Positions 1 through 8,704 are shown, counted from the stretch's first letter. The stretch is 55,537 bases of DNA from Nostoc flagelliforme FACHB-838 (GCF_014698065.1 NZ_JACJSI010000045.1:1-55537), one strand, 5' to 3'. Notes: generated by a model from the letters alone, not told the origin. A program made the numbers and translations.

Positions 1-2
1 AG

Positions 3-242
3 TTGGCTGCTAGAACTATGGTACAGCGACGCAAGATTAGTTATGCCACCCAAACAGAACTTGGTACCAAAGCATGGGATATTTTCATGTCCCTGGTTGC
101 CACTACTCGTAAGTTAGGTATTAGCTTTTTTGAGTATATGCATGACCGGATTTTGCAACTCGGTGATATTCCCTGTTTGGGTAACATTATTCGAGAGAAG
201 TCTTCTTCTAACCCATTTGGTTGGTCGTGGCTACCTGAATAA
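3..242 (+). mobile_element. C-terminal part of a transposase, cut by the window edge
   Basis: The frame is open from the first base and ends at a stop at 240-242, so only about 79 C-terminal residues are visible. The text (RRKISYATQTELG, then FMSLVATTRKLGISFFEY) resembles the C-terminal tail of a transposase common in Nostoc genomes; I cannot assign the IS family with confidence. It runs antisense into the end of a DUF4870 gene whose family similarity stops at about 272, so the right end of the element probably lies between 243 and 272. Whether the transposase is intact depends on sequence left of the window. Confidence 0.5.
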
Positions 243-433
243 ATCTCTACCCCGAAATTTTGAGCCGATACAATGTAAAAATTGAGGGATTCTTTGGCAT
301 TTTCTTTGATAATCGGGTCATTGCTAATTAACAAAATTGCAATGGGTATGCCAATAGAGATGATTGTAGAGCTAAAAAATATTGCTCCGTGGCTTAAGGC
401 TGATAAAAGCTTGCGTTGCTGAATGTCTTCCAT
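41..433 (-). pseudogene. DUF4870 membrane protein, 3' end replaced by insertion
   Basis: The first 53 or so residues (MEDIQQRKLLSALSHGAIFF, then a hydrophobic helix and NAKESLNFYI) match the start of the small DUF4870/Tic20-like membrane protein family, which normally has two or three further membrane segments. After NFYI, near position 272, similarity ends and the frame reads antisense through the transposase tail, giving a meaningless 75-residue extension. The gene is therefore interrupted by the element at the left edge. ATG at 431-433. Family assignment is from motif memory; the break is inferred from where the text changes character. Confidence 0.55.
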
Positions 434-524
434 GCCACAATTCCTCTTTTAGAGACTCAAGGTGTCGCGTCTAGTGACTATTACTCGTGGATATCACTCA
501 CTGTAGTATGATCTGATATTAGCG

Positions 525-2192
525 TTAGTTAATCACTCTGTGCACAAACCACCCTAAGACACTCAATCCCAATAACACAGGTGTTAACCAATCACCCCAA
601 CGCACATATAAAGTTTGTGTCTGTCGCCGATAAATTGTTTCAGCATGAGTTTCGTAAGTATTATATCCAGATATCCACAAGGTTCTACCGTGAGGATCTA
701 GAAATGCTGAATATCCCGTATTAGTTGCTCGTGCTGACCATCGATCACTTTCAATTGCCCGCATGATATCCTGTGCATGGTGCTGAAATGGCATGGATGC
801 ACTGTAATGGGCATCGTTAGAAGAACTGAGAATAAATTGTCCACCCGCCGCAGCTTGACGACGAAATTGTTCAGGAAAAGCAGATTCGTAACATATACTA
901 GCGATCGCACGACCAAAAGGAGTATCAAATATTTGATTTGCCGAACCCGGAACTTGGTGTGCTTCCAGTGGCGACAAGCGCTGAACTATTCCCCCTAAAA
1001 TTTCTTCAAAGGGAATATATTCTCCCAAAGGTACTAATTTGGACTTATCGTAGCGGCTGACAATTTCACCCTTACTGTTGAAAGTAAACAAGCTAATTGT
1101 ATAACTGTCTCCCCGTTCGCCAAAAGCCCCAATCCAAGCAACGACACCTTTCTCCTTCACAGCTGCAACTAAAGCAGTTCCCAGCAAGTTACGCTGGAAA
1201 ATAGGTAAGGCTCCTTCTGGGGTGAGGACTGCATCTACACCTTGGTCGGCTAAAGTTAGATATCCATTGGTATAGTTTTCTTGGGCGCGACGAAACCCTT
1301 CGGAACTTCGTAAAAGTTGGTTTGGGATATTACCCTGAACAATCCCCACTTTCAAGGCTGCTTCTGGTAACTGGGCGATGGGACGGCTATATAAGATAAA
1401 ACCGATCAGGTGTAAGGTAATTAATAGTCCTGTGGCGATAACCCAGTATTTATTAACGAACCGCAGAGGCGCGGAGAAGCCAGTGCGTTGGGCGGGTTCC
1501 CCGACTTGTAGCAACTGGCGCGACGCAGAGGAAATCTTGGCATCTTGGCGGTTCGTCCATCCTTCCGCAATTAAGCCATTAATAGCAACGATCGCTGCTG
1601 TCACAGTATTAGGCCCAGAGAGTTGCCCCAGATGTACAATTACGAGATTGTGCGGACTTTGGGTATAAGCAAGGGAACTCCACCACAAAGGCCCCGCACT
1701 CCACAGACTCTCTAATCCGCACCAGACGGCTGTACCAATAAGTATGCGTAGCCACGGTTTTTGTCCGTTTAGGCGAACCATCACAGCCGCCCAAATAGTA
1801 ACGAATATCCCTCCCAAAACACTGATAAATCCCCAACAAAAAAGGGTGATTGCCAAGCTTGGCAACCAAGGAACGCCCAACCATGTCATCGGATGAATTC
1901 CAGTAATCCAAGATAGGGCGACACCGTGATAACCGATACCCCAGAAGAGAGCAGGGGGAGCAGGGGGAGATTGGTTTTTGCGTTTGGCTGAAGTGATAAC
2001 TAGCACCCATAAGGGAACTAGGGCAATCCAAGCCAAGAACCAAGCACCTACAGGGGCTACGGTTAGCCCCATTAAAATGCCGCTAGCTAAGGCAATCAAG
2101 CAAGGAAGTAAAGAGATAAACCTCTCCCCCTGCCTCCCCTGCTTCCTTTGCTCCCCCTGCTTTTTACTCTGCTTCTTCTGCATCGGCAGCAT
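525..2192 (-). CDS. lnt: Apolipoprotein N-acyltransferase
   Basis: Transfers an acyl chain from phospholipid to the N-terminal cysteine of lipoproteins, at the periplasmic face of the inner membrane. The N-terminal half holds several membrane helices (for example GILMGLTVAPVGAWFLAWIA). The C-terminal half is a nitrilase-like domain with the expected Glu-Lys-Cys triad: LTPEGALPIF, YDKSKLVPLGEYIPF and SICYESAFPE. A final helix (LTPVLLGLSVLGWFV) closes the protein. Two ATG codons (2192 and 2183) lie inside the end of gyrA, and the first 25 residues are K/Q/G/R-rich, encoded by a polypyrimidine repeat, so the true start could be later. About 35 residues (NRQDAKISSASRQ... to ...PLRFVNK) between membrane segments come from an inserted mobile repeat at 1456-1556. 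The product still reads through all catalytic motifs. Confidence 0.93.
   Translation of the reverse strand: MLPMQKKQSKKQGEQRKQGRQGERFISLLPCLIALASGILMGLTVAPVGAWFLAWIALVPLWVLVITSAKRKNQSPPAPPALFWGIGYHGVALSWITGIHPMTWLGVPWLPSLAITLFCWGFISVLGGIFVTIWAAVMVRLNGQKPWLRILIGTAVWCGLESLWSAGPLWWSSLAYTQSPHNLVIVHLGQLSGPNTVTAAIVAINGLIAEGWTNRQDAKISSASRQLLQVGEPAQRTGFSAPLRFVNKYWVIATGLLITLHLIGFILYSRPIAQLPEAALKVGIVQGNIPNQLLRSSEGFRRAQENYTNGYLTLADQGVDAVLTPEGALPIFQRNLLGTALVAAVKEKGVVAWIGAFGERGDSYTISLFTFNSKGEIVSRYDKSKLVPLGEYIPFEEILGGIVQRLSPLEAHQVPGSANQIFDTPFGRAIASICYESAFPEQFRRQAAAGGQFILSSSNDAHYSASMPFQHHAQDIMRAIESDRWSARATNTGYSAFLDPHGRTLWISGYNTYETHAETIYRRQTQTLYVRWGDWLTPVLLGLSVLGWFVHRVIN
1456..1556. repeat. Small dispersed repeat inserted in frame in lnt
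   Basis: About 101 bp bounded by a 9-bp perfect inverted repeat, ACGAACCGC at 1456-1464 and GCGGTTCGT at 1548-1556. Inside are GCAGAGGCGCGGAGAAG, GGCGGGTTCCCCGACTTG and other motifs seen in multicopy short repeats of Nostoc genomes. A similar CGAACCGCAGAGGC unit recurs at about 50730. It keeps the lnt frame open and adds roughly 35 hydrophilic residues. The boundaries are my estimate from the inverted ends. Confidence 0.7.
2105..2163. repeat. Polypyrimidine CTCCCCTGCCTC-type tract
   Basis: A stretch made of CTCCCCCTGC and CCCCTGCTTCC units between the gyrA stop and the first lnt membrane segment. Related tracts, in either orientation, occur near 15841, 19270-19313, 38608-38640, 48350-48380 and 48538-48575. 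Here it encodes the odd Lnt N-terminus (GEQRKQGRQGE). Confidence 0.6.
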
Positions 2193-4770
2193 CAGGTGGA
2201 ACTACTGCCACTCCGATAATGGCATCATCTTCGTCTAAACGCTGCACTCTGACTCCAGTTGCCGATCGCGATTGGATAGAAATCGCATTCACCGCTTGAC
2301 GGATGATAATACCGCGATTTGTCACCATCATGATTTCATCATTATCATTGTTGACAATGCGTAGGGTTGCCAGCTTGTCTTTGGTTTTGCGGTTTTTGAA
2401 CTTGGTTGCCATTAAACCCTGACCAGCACGGTTTTGCAGGCGGAACTGGGCAACTGGTACGCGCTTACCATATCCTCCCATTGTAATTACCAACACCCAA
2501 GGCCCAACAATGCCACTGCTAGGGACTTCTGCGGACTCTTCATTAGTTTCAGTAATTTCGATATCTTCTGTTTCGATTGTTTCGATATCTTCTGTTTCGG
2601 CTTCTGTAACTATATCCAAAGTTTCAAGAATTGCTGCGGGCAGAATATCCATACCCACTAGTTCATCTTTATTTTTGAGTTTCATGGCTTTCACCCCACG
2701 AGTTGCCCTACTTAAAGGACGCAGTTGTTCGTGGTTGCACCGGAAGTTAATCGCCATTCCGTTCCGAGAACCAATGATTACACTGTCCTCTACTCTAGCG
2801 CGTCGCACCCAGCGCAGTTGGTCGCCTTCTTCTAAGGAAATGGCAATCAAACCATTGGCGCGAATATGACTAAACGCTGCCAATTCAGTTTTCTTGATAT
2901 TGCCGCCCTTGGTGAGCATGACCAGATATTCTTCACTGCTAAACTCGTCAACAGGTACAATCGAAGTGATTTTTTCCTCTTTGGGAATCGGTAGCATCTG
3001 GACAATTGGTGTTCCGCGGCTAGTACGCGAACTCGCTGGAATTTGATAAGCTCTTAGGCAATAAACAACACCACGCTCACTAAAAAATAAAATACTGTCG
3101 TGATCGCAGCAAGTTAAAAAATGCTCAATGGTATCATCATCTTTCACCTTGGCTGCGGCTTTGCCTCTGGTAGCACGGCTTTGCGCTTCAAAGGTGTTAA
3201 CTGGCATCCGTTTGATGTAACCTTGCTCTGTAACCAGAATTATTGCTTTTTCATTGGCAATTAGGTCACGGTCATCTAATTCCCCTTCCCCTGGTAAAAT
3301 CACTGTGCGGCGGGGTGTGGCGAAATTAGTTTTTAGTTGCGCGACTTCGGTTTCAATGATTTCTAGCACTCTTTCCCGACGTGCCAAAATATCTTGCAAA
3401 TCGGTAATCTTCGCTTGTAATTCCTCGTGTTCCAAACGAATTTTGTCTGCTTCTAAGGCAGTCAACCGCCGCAATTGCATCTGCAAAATCGCATCTGCTT
3501 GCACTTCCGAAAGTCCGTAAGTTGTGATTAATTCGCCTTTGGCTGTGGGCGCATCGGGAGCATGGCGAATCAAGACAATAATTGGATCTAAGTGTGACAG
3601 CGCAATTAATAATCCTTGCAGAAGATGGTCGCGTTCCTCGGCTTTCCGCAGTTCGTAGCGGGTGCGTCTGGCAATGGATTCGATGCGGAAATCCAAGAAG
3701 ACGGTTAAGAACTGCTTGAGGGTGAGTACTTGGGGTTCGCTATTCACCAACGCCAGCATATTTGCGCCGAAGTTGGCTTGCAGTGGCGTTTGCTTGTAGA
3801 GGTTATTTAGAACGACGCGGGGATAAGCATCACGCTTGAGTTCGATGACAACTCGCATCCCGTCGCGATCGCTTTCATCCCGGATATCTGCGATGCCCTC
3901 TAGCCGCTTCTCGTTCACCATTTCGGCGATTTTTTCAATTAGCGCCGCTTTATTGGTTTGATAGGGCAATTCGGTAATAATAATTGCTTCTCTATCTGGC
4001 CGTCCCCGTTGTTCAACGGTTTCAATGTTAGCGACACCACGCATGGTAATGGAACCACGCCCGGTAGTGTAAGCTTCACGAATGGCAGATGTCCCCAAAA
4101 TTTGCGCCCCAGTTGGAAAGTCTGGGCCGTGGACATATTGCATTAATTCGAGATCGGTGATTTCTGGATTGTGGATTACAGCCACCAAAGCATCAATCAA
4201 TTCGCCCAAATTGTGCGGCGGAATGTTGGTTGCCATACCCACGGCAATCCCAGAGGAACCGTTGAGTAACAACTGCGGAATCCGTGCCGGTAAGACTGTC
4301 GGTTCTTGCTGGGAACCGTCGAAGTTATCAGCAAAATCTACGGTTTCATACTCAATGTCGTGCAGTAAACCAGCGCTAGTTAAAGCTTGTAAGCGACATT
4401 CTGTGTATCGCATTGCGGCTGGCGGATCGTTGTCTACCGAACCAAAGTTACCATGTCCGTTAACTAGGGGCGATCGCATGGAAAAATCCTGCGCCATCCG
4501 CACCAAGGCATCATATACTGCTGTATCACCGTGAGGGTGATATTTACCCAACACTTCCCCAACTACACGGGCGCATTTCTTAAAAGGGCGATCGTGGAGC
4601 AAACCTAGCTCGTGCATTGCGTAGAGAATGCGACGATGCACAGGTTTTAGACCATCCCTGGCATCTGGCAACGCCCGACCCACTATCACGCTCATGGCGT
4701 ATTCCAGATAAGACTGCGACATTTCGGTTCGCAAGTCTATCGGGATAATCCTCTCCTGTGAGGTTGTCAT
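2164..4770 (-). CDS. gyrA: DNA gyrase subunit A
   Basis: Breakage-reunion subunit of DNA gyrase (868 residues, normal for the family), which introduces negative supercoils with GyrB. It starts MTTSQERIIPIDLRTEM at ATG 4770. The winged-helix region reads YHPHGDTAVYDALVRMAQ, and the catalytic tyrosine is in AAMRYTECRL, near residue 123. The position equivalent to E. coli Ser83 is Thr (HGDT). The C-terminal half contains the DNA-wrapping blades; the GyrA-box region reads QSRATRGKAAAKVK, as I recall for cyanobacterial GyrA rather than the enterobacterial QRRGGKG. An acidic E/T/I-rich stretch (TEDIETIETEDIEITE) lies between two blades, around residue 720, and is encoded by near-tandem repeats. The end overlaps the first ATGs of lnt. 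Confidence 0.97.
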   Translation of the reverse strand: MTTSQERIIPIDLRTEMSQSYLEYAMSVIVGRALPDARDGLKPVHRRILYAMHELGLLHDRPFKKCARVVGEVLGKYHPHGDTAVYDALVRMAQDFSMRSPLVNGHGNFGSVDNDPPAAMRYTECRLQALTSAGLLHDIEYETVDFADNFDGSQQEPTVLPARIPQLLLNGSSGIAVGMATNIPPHNLGELIDALVAVIHNPEITDLELMQYVHGPDFPTGAQILGTSAIREAYTTGRGSITMRGVANIETVEQRGRPDREAIIITELPYQTNKAALIEKIAEMVNEKRLEGIADIRDESDRDGMRVVIELKRDAYPRVVLNNLYKQTPLQANFGANMLALVNSEPQVLTLKQFLTVFLDFRIESIARRTRYELRKAEERDHLLQGLLIALSHLDPIIVLIRHAPDAPTAKGELITTYGLSEVQADAILQMQLRRLTALEADKIRLEHEELQAKITDLQDILARRERVLEIIETEVAQLKTNFATPRRTVILPGEGELDDRDLIANEKAIILVTEQGYIKRMPVNTFEAQSRATRGKAAAKVKDDDTIEHFLTCCDHDSILFFSERGVVYCLRAYQIPASSRTSRGTPIVQMLPIPKEEKITSIVPVDEFSSEEYLVMLTKGGNIKKTELAAFSHIRANGLIAISLEEGDQLRWVRRARVEDSVIIGSRNGMAINFRCNHEQLRPLSRATRGVKAMKLKNKDELVGMDILPAAILETLDIVTEAETEDIETIETEDIEITETNEESAEVPSSGIVGPWVLVITMGGYGKRVPVAQFRLQNRAGQGLMATKFKNRKTKDKLATLRIVNNDNDEIMMVTNRGIIIRQAVNAISIQSRSATGVRVQRLDEDDAIIGVAVVPPDAADAEEAE

Positions 4771-5307
4771 AACCTAAAAATCTCCAAAAATCGTAGATTT
4801 TAGCTTGTTTACTCAACAAAGCGCAAGATTATTCTAAATTGCTCTTGAATAATTGCTATAATTTGATACAATCTTAGCATATATTGATTTTTTATGCCTG
4901 GGCAGCTAAATTCAAATATTGAGCTAAACCGCTGTATAATAATTTTTGGATGTGAAAAGAACTCTTGCAGGATGTTTAAAAAGTATTTTTGGTAAAATCT
5001 AAGGCTCCTAAACCTAACCCCCATTTCCTTGTAGGCAAGGTAATAGGGTTTTCAAAGAATCTTACCGAAACGGTGAGAGGTTTCTAGAGGGGTTTTGATT
5101 ATACTTTAAATACTGTTTGAACAACCTCTTAGCTAGTTAATAAGAATAGTCAACTAAAAGATTGTTTAGTGCAAATTTATCTAACTTGAAAAATGATCGG
5201 TAGGGTAAATTTAAGTTAACAATCCAAATTTGCTTTATAAACTCTTACTTTCACAACTATTATTTCCTAAAAATTCTGACAATCTATAAATTTAGGATTG
5301 CTATATA
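4771..5307. other. Intergenic region between divergent gyrA and glycosyltransferase
   Basis: An AT-rich 537-bp spacer that must hold both divergent promoters. A short GC-richer patch at about 5020-5095 contains CTTGTAGGCAAG and CTTACCGAAACGGTGAG inverted repeats and looks like a degraded dispersed repeat. No ORF in it is convincing. Confidence 0.4.
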
Positions 5308-6186
5308 ATGAGTAGTTTTGAACATTTCATTTTAACTAGATTTAATGTAAGAACTAATTTTAGTCAAACATCACAAGGACTTGATCCAGATTGGCTGAGT
5401 CACCGATTCAAATTATTTGAAGATTTTTGCTATCCTTCTGTTCGTACTCAATCTCAACAAAATTTCAAGTGGCTTGTTTATTTTAATAGCGGAACTCCTG
5501 ATTTTTATAAAAGTAAAATTGCTGAATACACAGAGTGGAGAAATTTTATTCCAATTTGTATAAATACGGACTGTGAACTTTCTGCTCAATTAAATTGCAC
5601 TTCTATCTTGAATGAATTGAGATCAGAAACTCAATACTTAATTACTACTAGGCTAGATAACGATGATGCTATATCTAAAAATTTTGTAGAAGTAGTTCAT
5701 GATAATTTCTGTCAACAAAATTTTGAATTCATTAATTTGAGTAATGGCTATGTTTGGAGTGAGGGGAGAATTTATTTGTTTAATTACCTTAGTAATCCCT
5801 TTATAAGTTTAATAGAAAAAATTAATAGGTTTGATACTGAGCCATTTAAAACCATTTTTTGTGGAGACCATACACAATTATCTTCATTAGGTAGAATTAG
5901 GCAAGTTCAAGTGAAACCGAGTTGGCTGCAAGTTATTCACGGAAAAAATGTATCCAATAGAATTAGAGGTATACGACAACCAATAACAAGTCTTGGTAAT
6001 GATTTTATTATTAATTCTGAATATATTCTTGAGAAAGAGCAGTTCCTACCTTACTTGTTAGACAAAGGGTGGACTTTACTAAAGTATCCGATAGAATCTA
6101 TTCTGATAAATTTACCTAAAGAGAAGAGAGAAGAGTTAAAAAGATTGTTGAGATTGTTGAAAAAATTTCAACCTAATTTTCAGTAA
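5308..6186 (+). CDS. Putative rhamnosyltransferase-like glycosyltransferase
   Basis: A 292-residue protein resembling the putative rhamnosyl transferase family (PF11316). The opening FEHFILTRFNV, the LFEDFCYPSVRTQS segment, FKWLVYFNSGTP and an acidic sugar-nucleotide motif TRLDNDDAIS (about residue 118) are typical. No signal peptide or membrane segment is visible, so it is probably a cytosolic enzyme of cell-surface polysaccharide or glycan synthesis. It stands alone, transcribed away from gyrA. The gene is markedly AT-rich, with many AAT/ATT/TTA codons and no HIP1 octamer, unlike most neighbours, which suggests recent acquisition. The sugar specificity cannot be told. Confidence 0.75.
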   Translation: MSSFEHFILTRFNVRTNFSQTSQGLDPDWLSHRFKLFEDFCYPSVRTQSQQNFKWLVYFNSGTPDFYKSKIAEYTEWRNFIPICINTDCELSAQLNCTSILNELRSETQYLITTRLDNDDAISKNFVEVVHDNFCQQNFEFINLSNGYVWSEGRIYLFNYLSNPFISLIEKINRFDTEPFKTIFCGDHTQLSSLGRIRQVQVKPSWLQVIHGKNVSNRIRGIRQPITSLGNDFIINSEYILEKEQFLPYLLDKGWTLLKYPIESILINLPKEKREELKRLLRLLKKFQPNFQ

Positions 6187-6535
6187 ATCAAAAAGTTTTG
6201 TCTAGTAAGTAGGTAGGCGAGAGTTAAGAGAAAAATAGCACCAAAACTAGTAGTGAGGGGTGAATCTAACTCTTCATGTCTAAAATAACGCGTAAGGGGT
6301 AATAAAACTGCTAATCTGCCAAGTCCCAATCCTGCTAGTGTTGTGCGTATATAAATGGGGCCCGGAATCAGGGTAAAGATGCGTAGACGTGAAACGGCTT
6401 GCCAAAAGGCATCGCAGCTCCGAAAAATGGCCATAAAATCCATCCTGCTACTGCGCCGATAAATCCAAACATGATCGCGATCGCAAAATCATCAATTTTT
6501 TCTAGGTGATACTGAGGAAAATGCCAAGTTGGCGC
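6180..6535 (-). pseudogene. Frameshifted remnant of a small membrane protein
   Basis: Two hydrophobic segments in different frames appear to belong together. The upstream one (stop-bounded near 6535) reads HLEKIDDFAIAIMFGFIGAV followed by AGWILWPFFGAAMPFGKPFH and then stops. The downstream one, in the next frame, reads RLRIFTLIPGPIYIRTTLAG and continues to a final helix FGAIFLLTLAYLLTRQNF, stopping at 6180-6182. A single frameshift near 6400 would join them into one protein of about 115 residues. No family is recognised. The end overlaps the last bases of the glycosyltransferase gene. Confidence 0.4.
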
Positions 6536-6653
6536 AATTCAGAAGCAAGAACCATTGAGGGATTCTTACTTATTCTTGTGTGAAATTAAGTCTCTAGATA
6601 GTGTAAATCTGACTACAAAACAACTTAAGCTTGGCATATAAGTTTGGGAAATA

Positions 6654-6854
6654 GTGATGAATAAAGAAACAGTTCCTAGTCAAGCTGAAAAGTCTAGTCC
6701 AGAAGGCGATCCATCGCAACTAGATCCAGAGGTACTGGACAAAATTAAACACCCTGCAAGAATAGACGATGTTATTCGGGAGCAATCACCAGAAGAACGT
6801 AAAAGTAACCCAGCTTTAGTACCGGAAATGATCGATGATCCAACTGATGATTGA
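6654..6854 (+). CDS. Small acidic hypothetical protein (66 aa)
   Basis: A short, charged, proline-rich, probably disordered protein (MMNKETVPSQAEKSSPEGDP at the start, EMIDDPTDD at the end) with no membrane segment. A second ATG follows immediately at 6657. It is followed within 35 bp by a strong hairpin (6887-6917), which supports a real short transcription unit. Similar small acidic proteins are common in Nostoc; no function can be assigned. Confidence 0.55.
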   Translation: MMNKETVPSQAEKSSPEGDPSQLDPEVLDKIKHPARIDDVIREQSPEERKSNPALVPEMIDDPTDD

Positions 6855-6886
6855 TTGGGTTTGCAAAAGAGTAATCGAAATGCTCT

Positions 6887-6917
6887 GATTCCCGACTTCT
6901 CCAAGAAGTCGGGAATC
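6887..6917. terminator. Hairpin terminator after the 66-aa gene
   Basis: Perfect 14-bp arms GATTCCCGACTTCT / AGAAGTCGGGAATC with a CCA loop, followed by TTATTAG. The same design recurs at 34687-34719, and a related one at 36476-36509. Confidence 0.6.
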
Positions 6918-6934
6918 TTATTAGTAATCTATCG

Positions 6935-7153
6935 CTACCCAAAATTATGCAGTTCTTCCTGATGTACTTCTGGCGTGTTAATGTCTAATAGGACAGCCGT
7001 AGTATCAAATTTTACCTGAGGAGTTGCTGGATAAAATTCTTTTATAATTTGGCGTAAACCTAAGTTTTGTTTACAGATATTTTGTAACTGTTTTAAAGGT
7101 TCAAGGGCTGCCAATACATTGATAGCGCTAGAAGAGGCAGGAATTTCTGCCAA
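6935..7153 (-). pseudogene. C-terminal fragment of a MobA/MocA-like nucleotidyltransferase
   Basis: The 72-residue reading frame ends FDTTAVLLDINTPEVHQEEL, which matches the typical end of MobA/MocA-type (NTP_transf_3) molybdenum-cofactor nucleotidyltransferases, where a D-[ID]-[DN]-TPE-x-Y/H-Q motif closes the fold. Full-length members are about 190-200 residues with an N-terminal LAAGxSxRMG loop, absent here. The first codon is TTG and an in-frame stop lies just upstream, so this is most likely a decayed gene. The assignment rests on this short C-terminal text only. Confidence 0.4.
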
Positions 7154-7316
7154 AAATTATTTTGGCTCTTGGAATGAATGGTCTTGCGACCTTTCATTAC
7201 CGATTGATAGTAGAGTCATGGAATAAGCGTGTGAGCCTGCTGATAATTAGCGATCGTATATAGCGGTTCTCAACGTTAAACTAATTATTGACCTCACTGC
7301 TTTTAAGATACTGTCC

Positions 7317-8597
7317 ATGCAGCTACTTCAAACTACCGACAAAGATTTTTCTGTCAAATTTAAAACCCTTGTAAGCGATCGCCGGGAAGTTACAGTTGAT
7401 GTTAGTGGGACAGTACGCGAGATTCTAGCTGATGTCAAAGTGCGTGGTGATGCCGCAGTCAAGAACTATACTAGCCGCTTTGATCGCAACAATCTTCAGT
7501 CTTTGCATCTAAGTGAAACCTTTATTGCCGAACACGCAACGCAATGTCCTGCCGATGTCTTGGCTGCGCTGGAATTTGCTGCTGAGAGAATTGTGGCTTT
7601 CCATGAAAAACAACTACCGCAAGATATTGGCTACACCGATACAGTCGGCGTAAAACTAGGATTGAATTGGGTAGCGCTGTCGCAAGTGGGAATTTATGTA
7701 CCAGGGGGACGGGCTAGCTATCCGAGTTCTTTGTTAATGAATGCCTTACCAGCCAAAATTGCTGGTGTTGAAAGAATTGTCATGACAGTACCGATGCCTA
7801 ACGGTGAGATTAATCCCGCCGTATTGGCTGCTGCTCAAGTTGCTGGTGTTACAGAAATATATGGCATTGGTGGGGCGCAAGCGATCGCAGCATTAGCTTA
7901 TGGTACAGAAAGCATTGCCCCGGTAGATAAAATTGTTGGCCCTGGTAATGCTTATGTTGCTGAAGCCAAGCGTCAAGTCTTTGGCACTGTAGGCATTGAT
8001 AGCATCGCTGGTCCTTCAGAAATTTTAGTGGTAGCCGACAGCCAGAACAATCCAGATTGGATTGCCTGGGATTTACTATCGCAAGCAGAACATGATCCTA
8101 GTGCCCAGTCAATCTTAATTACCGATTCAGAAATTTTCGCGCAACAAGTAATAAAGGCTGTTGAAAAAATTCTTGCCGATCTACCCACCACAGAAGTTGC
8201 TAGTGCTAGTTGGCAAAATTATGCAGCCATTATTCTGGTCAGCGATTTAGCACAGAGTATACCACTGCTTAATCAACTAGCTCCAGAACATGTGGAATTA
8301 TGCACAGATAACCCGCAATTGCTTGCCAATCAAATTAAGTGTGCCGGGAGCGTGTTTTTAGGACGCTATACTCCAGAAGCGATTGGCGATTATTTAGGAG
8401 GCCCCAACCATGTACTGCCAACTGCCCGTTCTGCCCGCTTTGCCTCTGGTTTGAGTGTCTACGACTTTCTCAAACGAATTACTTATTTAGAATGTGACAA
8501 ACAAGCATTACAGACGATAGGCAAAGCAGCTATCACCTTAGCAGAGGCAGAAGGTTTGCCAGCCCATGCAGGTAGTGTATCTGTACGCTTGCAATAA
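7317..8597 (+). CDS. hisD: Histidinol dehydrogenase
   Basis: Catalyses the last two steps of histidine synthesis, L-histidinol to L-histidine with NAD+, as a zinc enzyme in the cytosol. The 426-residue length fits the family. Visible motifs include GIYVPGGRASYPSS, GGAQAIAALAYGTE, KIVGPGNAYVAEAKR, IAGPSEILVVAD, LSQAEHDPSAQS and GDYLGGPNHVLPT, which carry the NAD- and Zn-binding residues. It begins MQLLQTTDKDF at ATG 7317 and stands alone, as his genes are dispersed in cyanobacteria. No other his gene is in the window. A palindrome (8705-8732) lies about 107 bp after the stop. Confidence 0.97.
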   Translation: MQLLQTTDKDFSVKFKTLVSDRREVTVDVSGTVREILADVKVRGDAAVKNYTSRFDRNNLQSLHLSETFIAEHATQCPADVLAALEFAAERIVAFHEKQLPQDIGYTDTVGVKLGLNWVALSQVGIYVPGGRASYPSSLLMNALPAKIAGVERIVMTVPMPNGEINPAVLAAAQVAGVTEIYGIGGAQAIAALAYGTESIAPVDKIVGPGNAYVAEAKRQVFGTVGIDSIAGPSEILVVADSQNNPDWIAWDLLSQAEHDPSAQSILITDSEIFAQQVIKAVEKILADLPTTEVASASWQNYAAIILVSDLAQSIPLLNQLAPEHVELCTDNPQLLANQIKCAGSVFLGRYTPEAIGDYLGGPNHVLPTARSARFASGLSVYDFLKRITYLECDKQALQTIGKAAITLAEAEGLPAHAGSVSVRLQ

Positions 8598-8704
8598 AAA
8601 GCTGAGATAATTTGTAAAATTGTGCAGATTGCAACTGCCCAGATGAAGATAGTCTCGTATCTTACTAGATGCGGTTTGAGACTTACAGCATATTTCAGGT
8701 ATGG

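Noticed and set aside
1378..1668. 96-codon frame antisense to lnt
   Set aside because: Shadow of lnt and of its inserted repeat.
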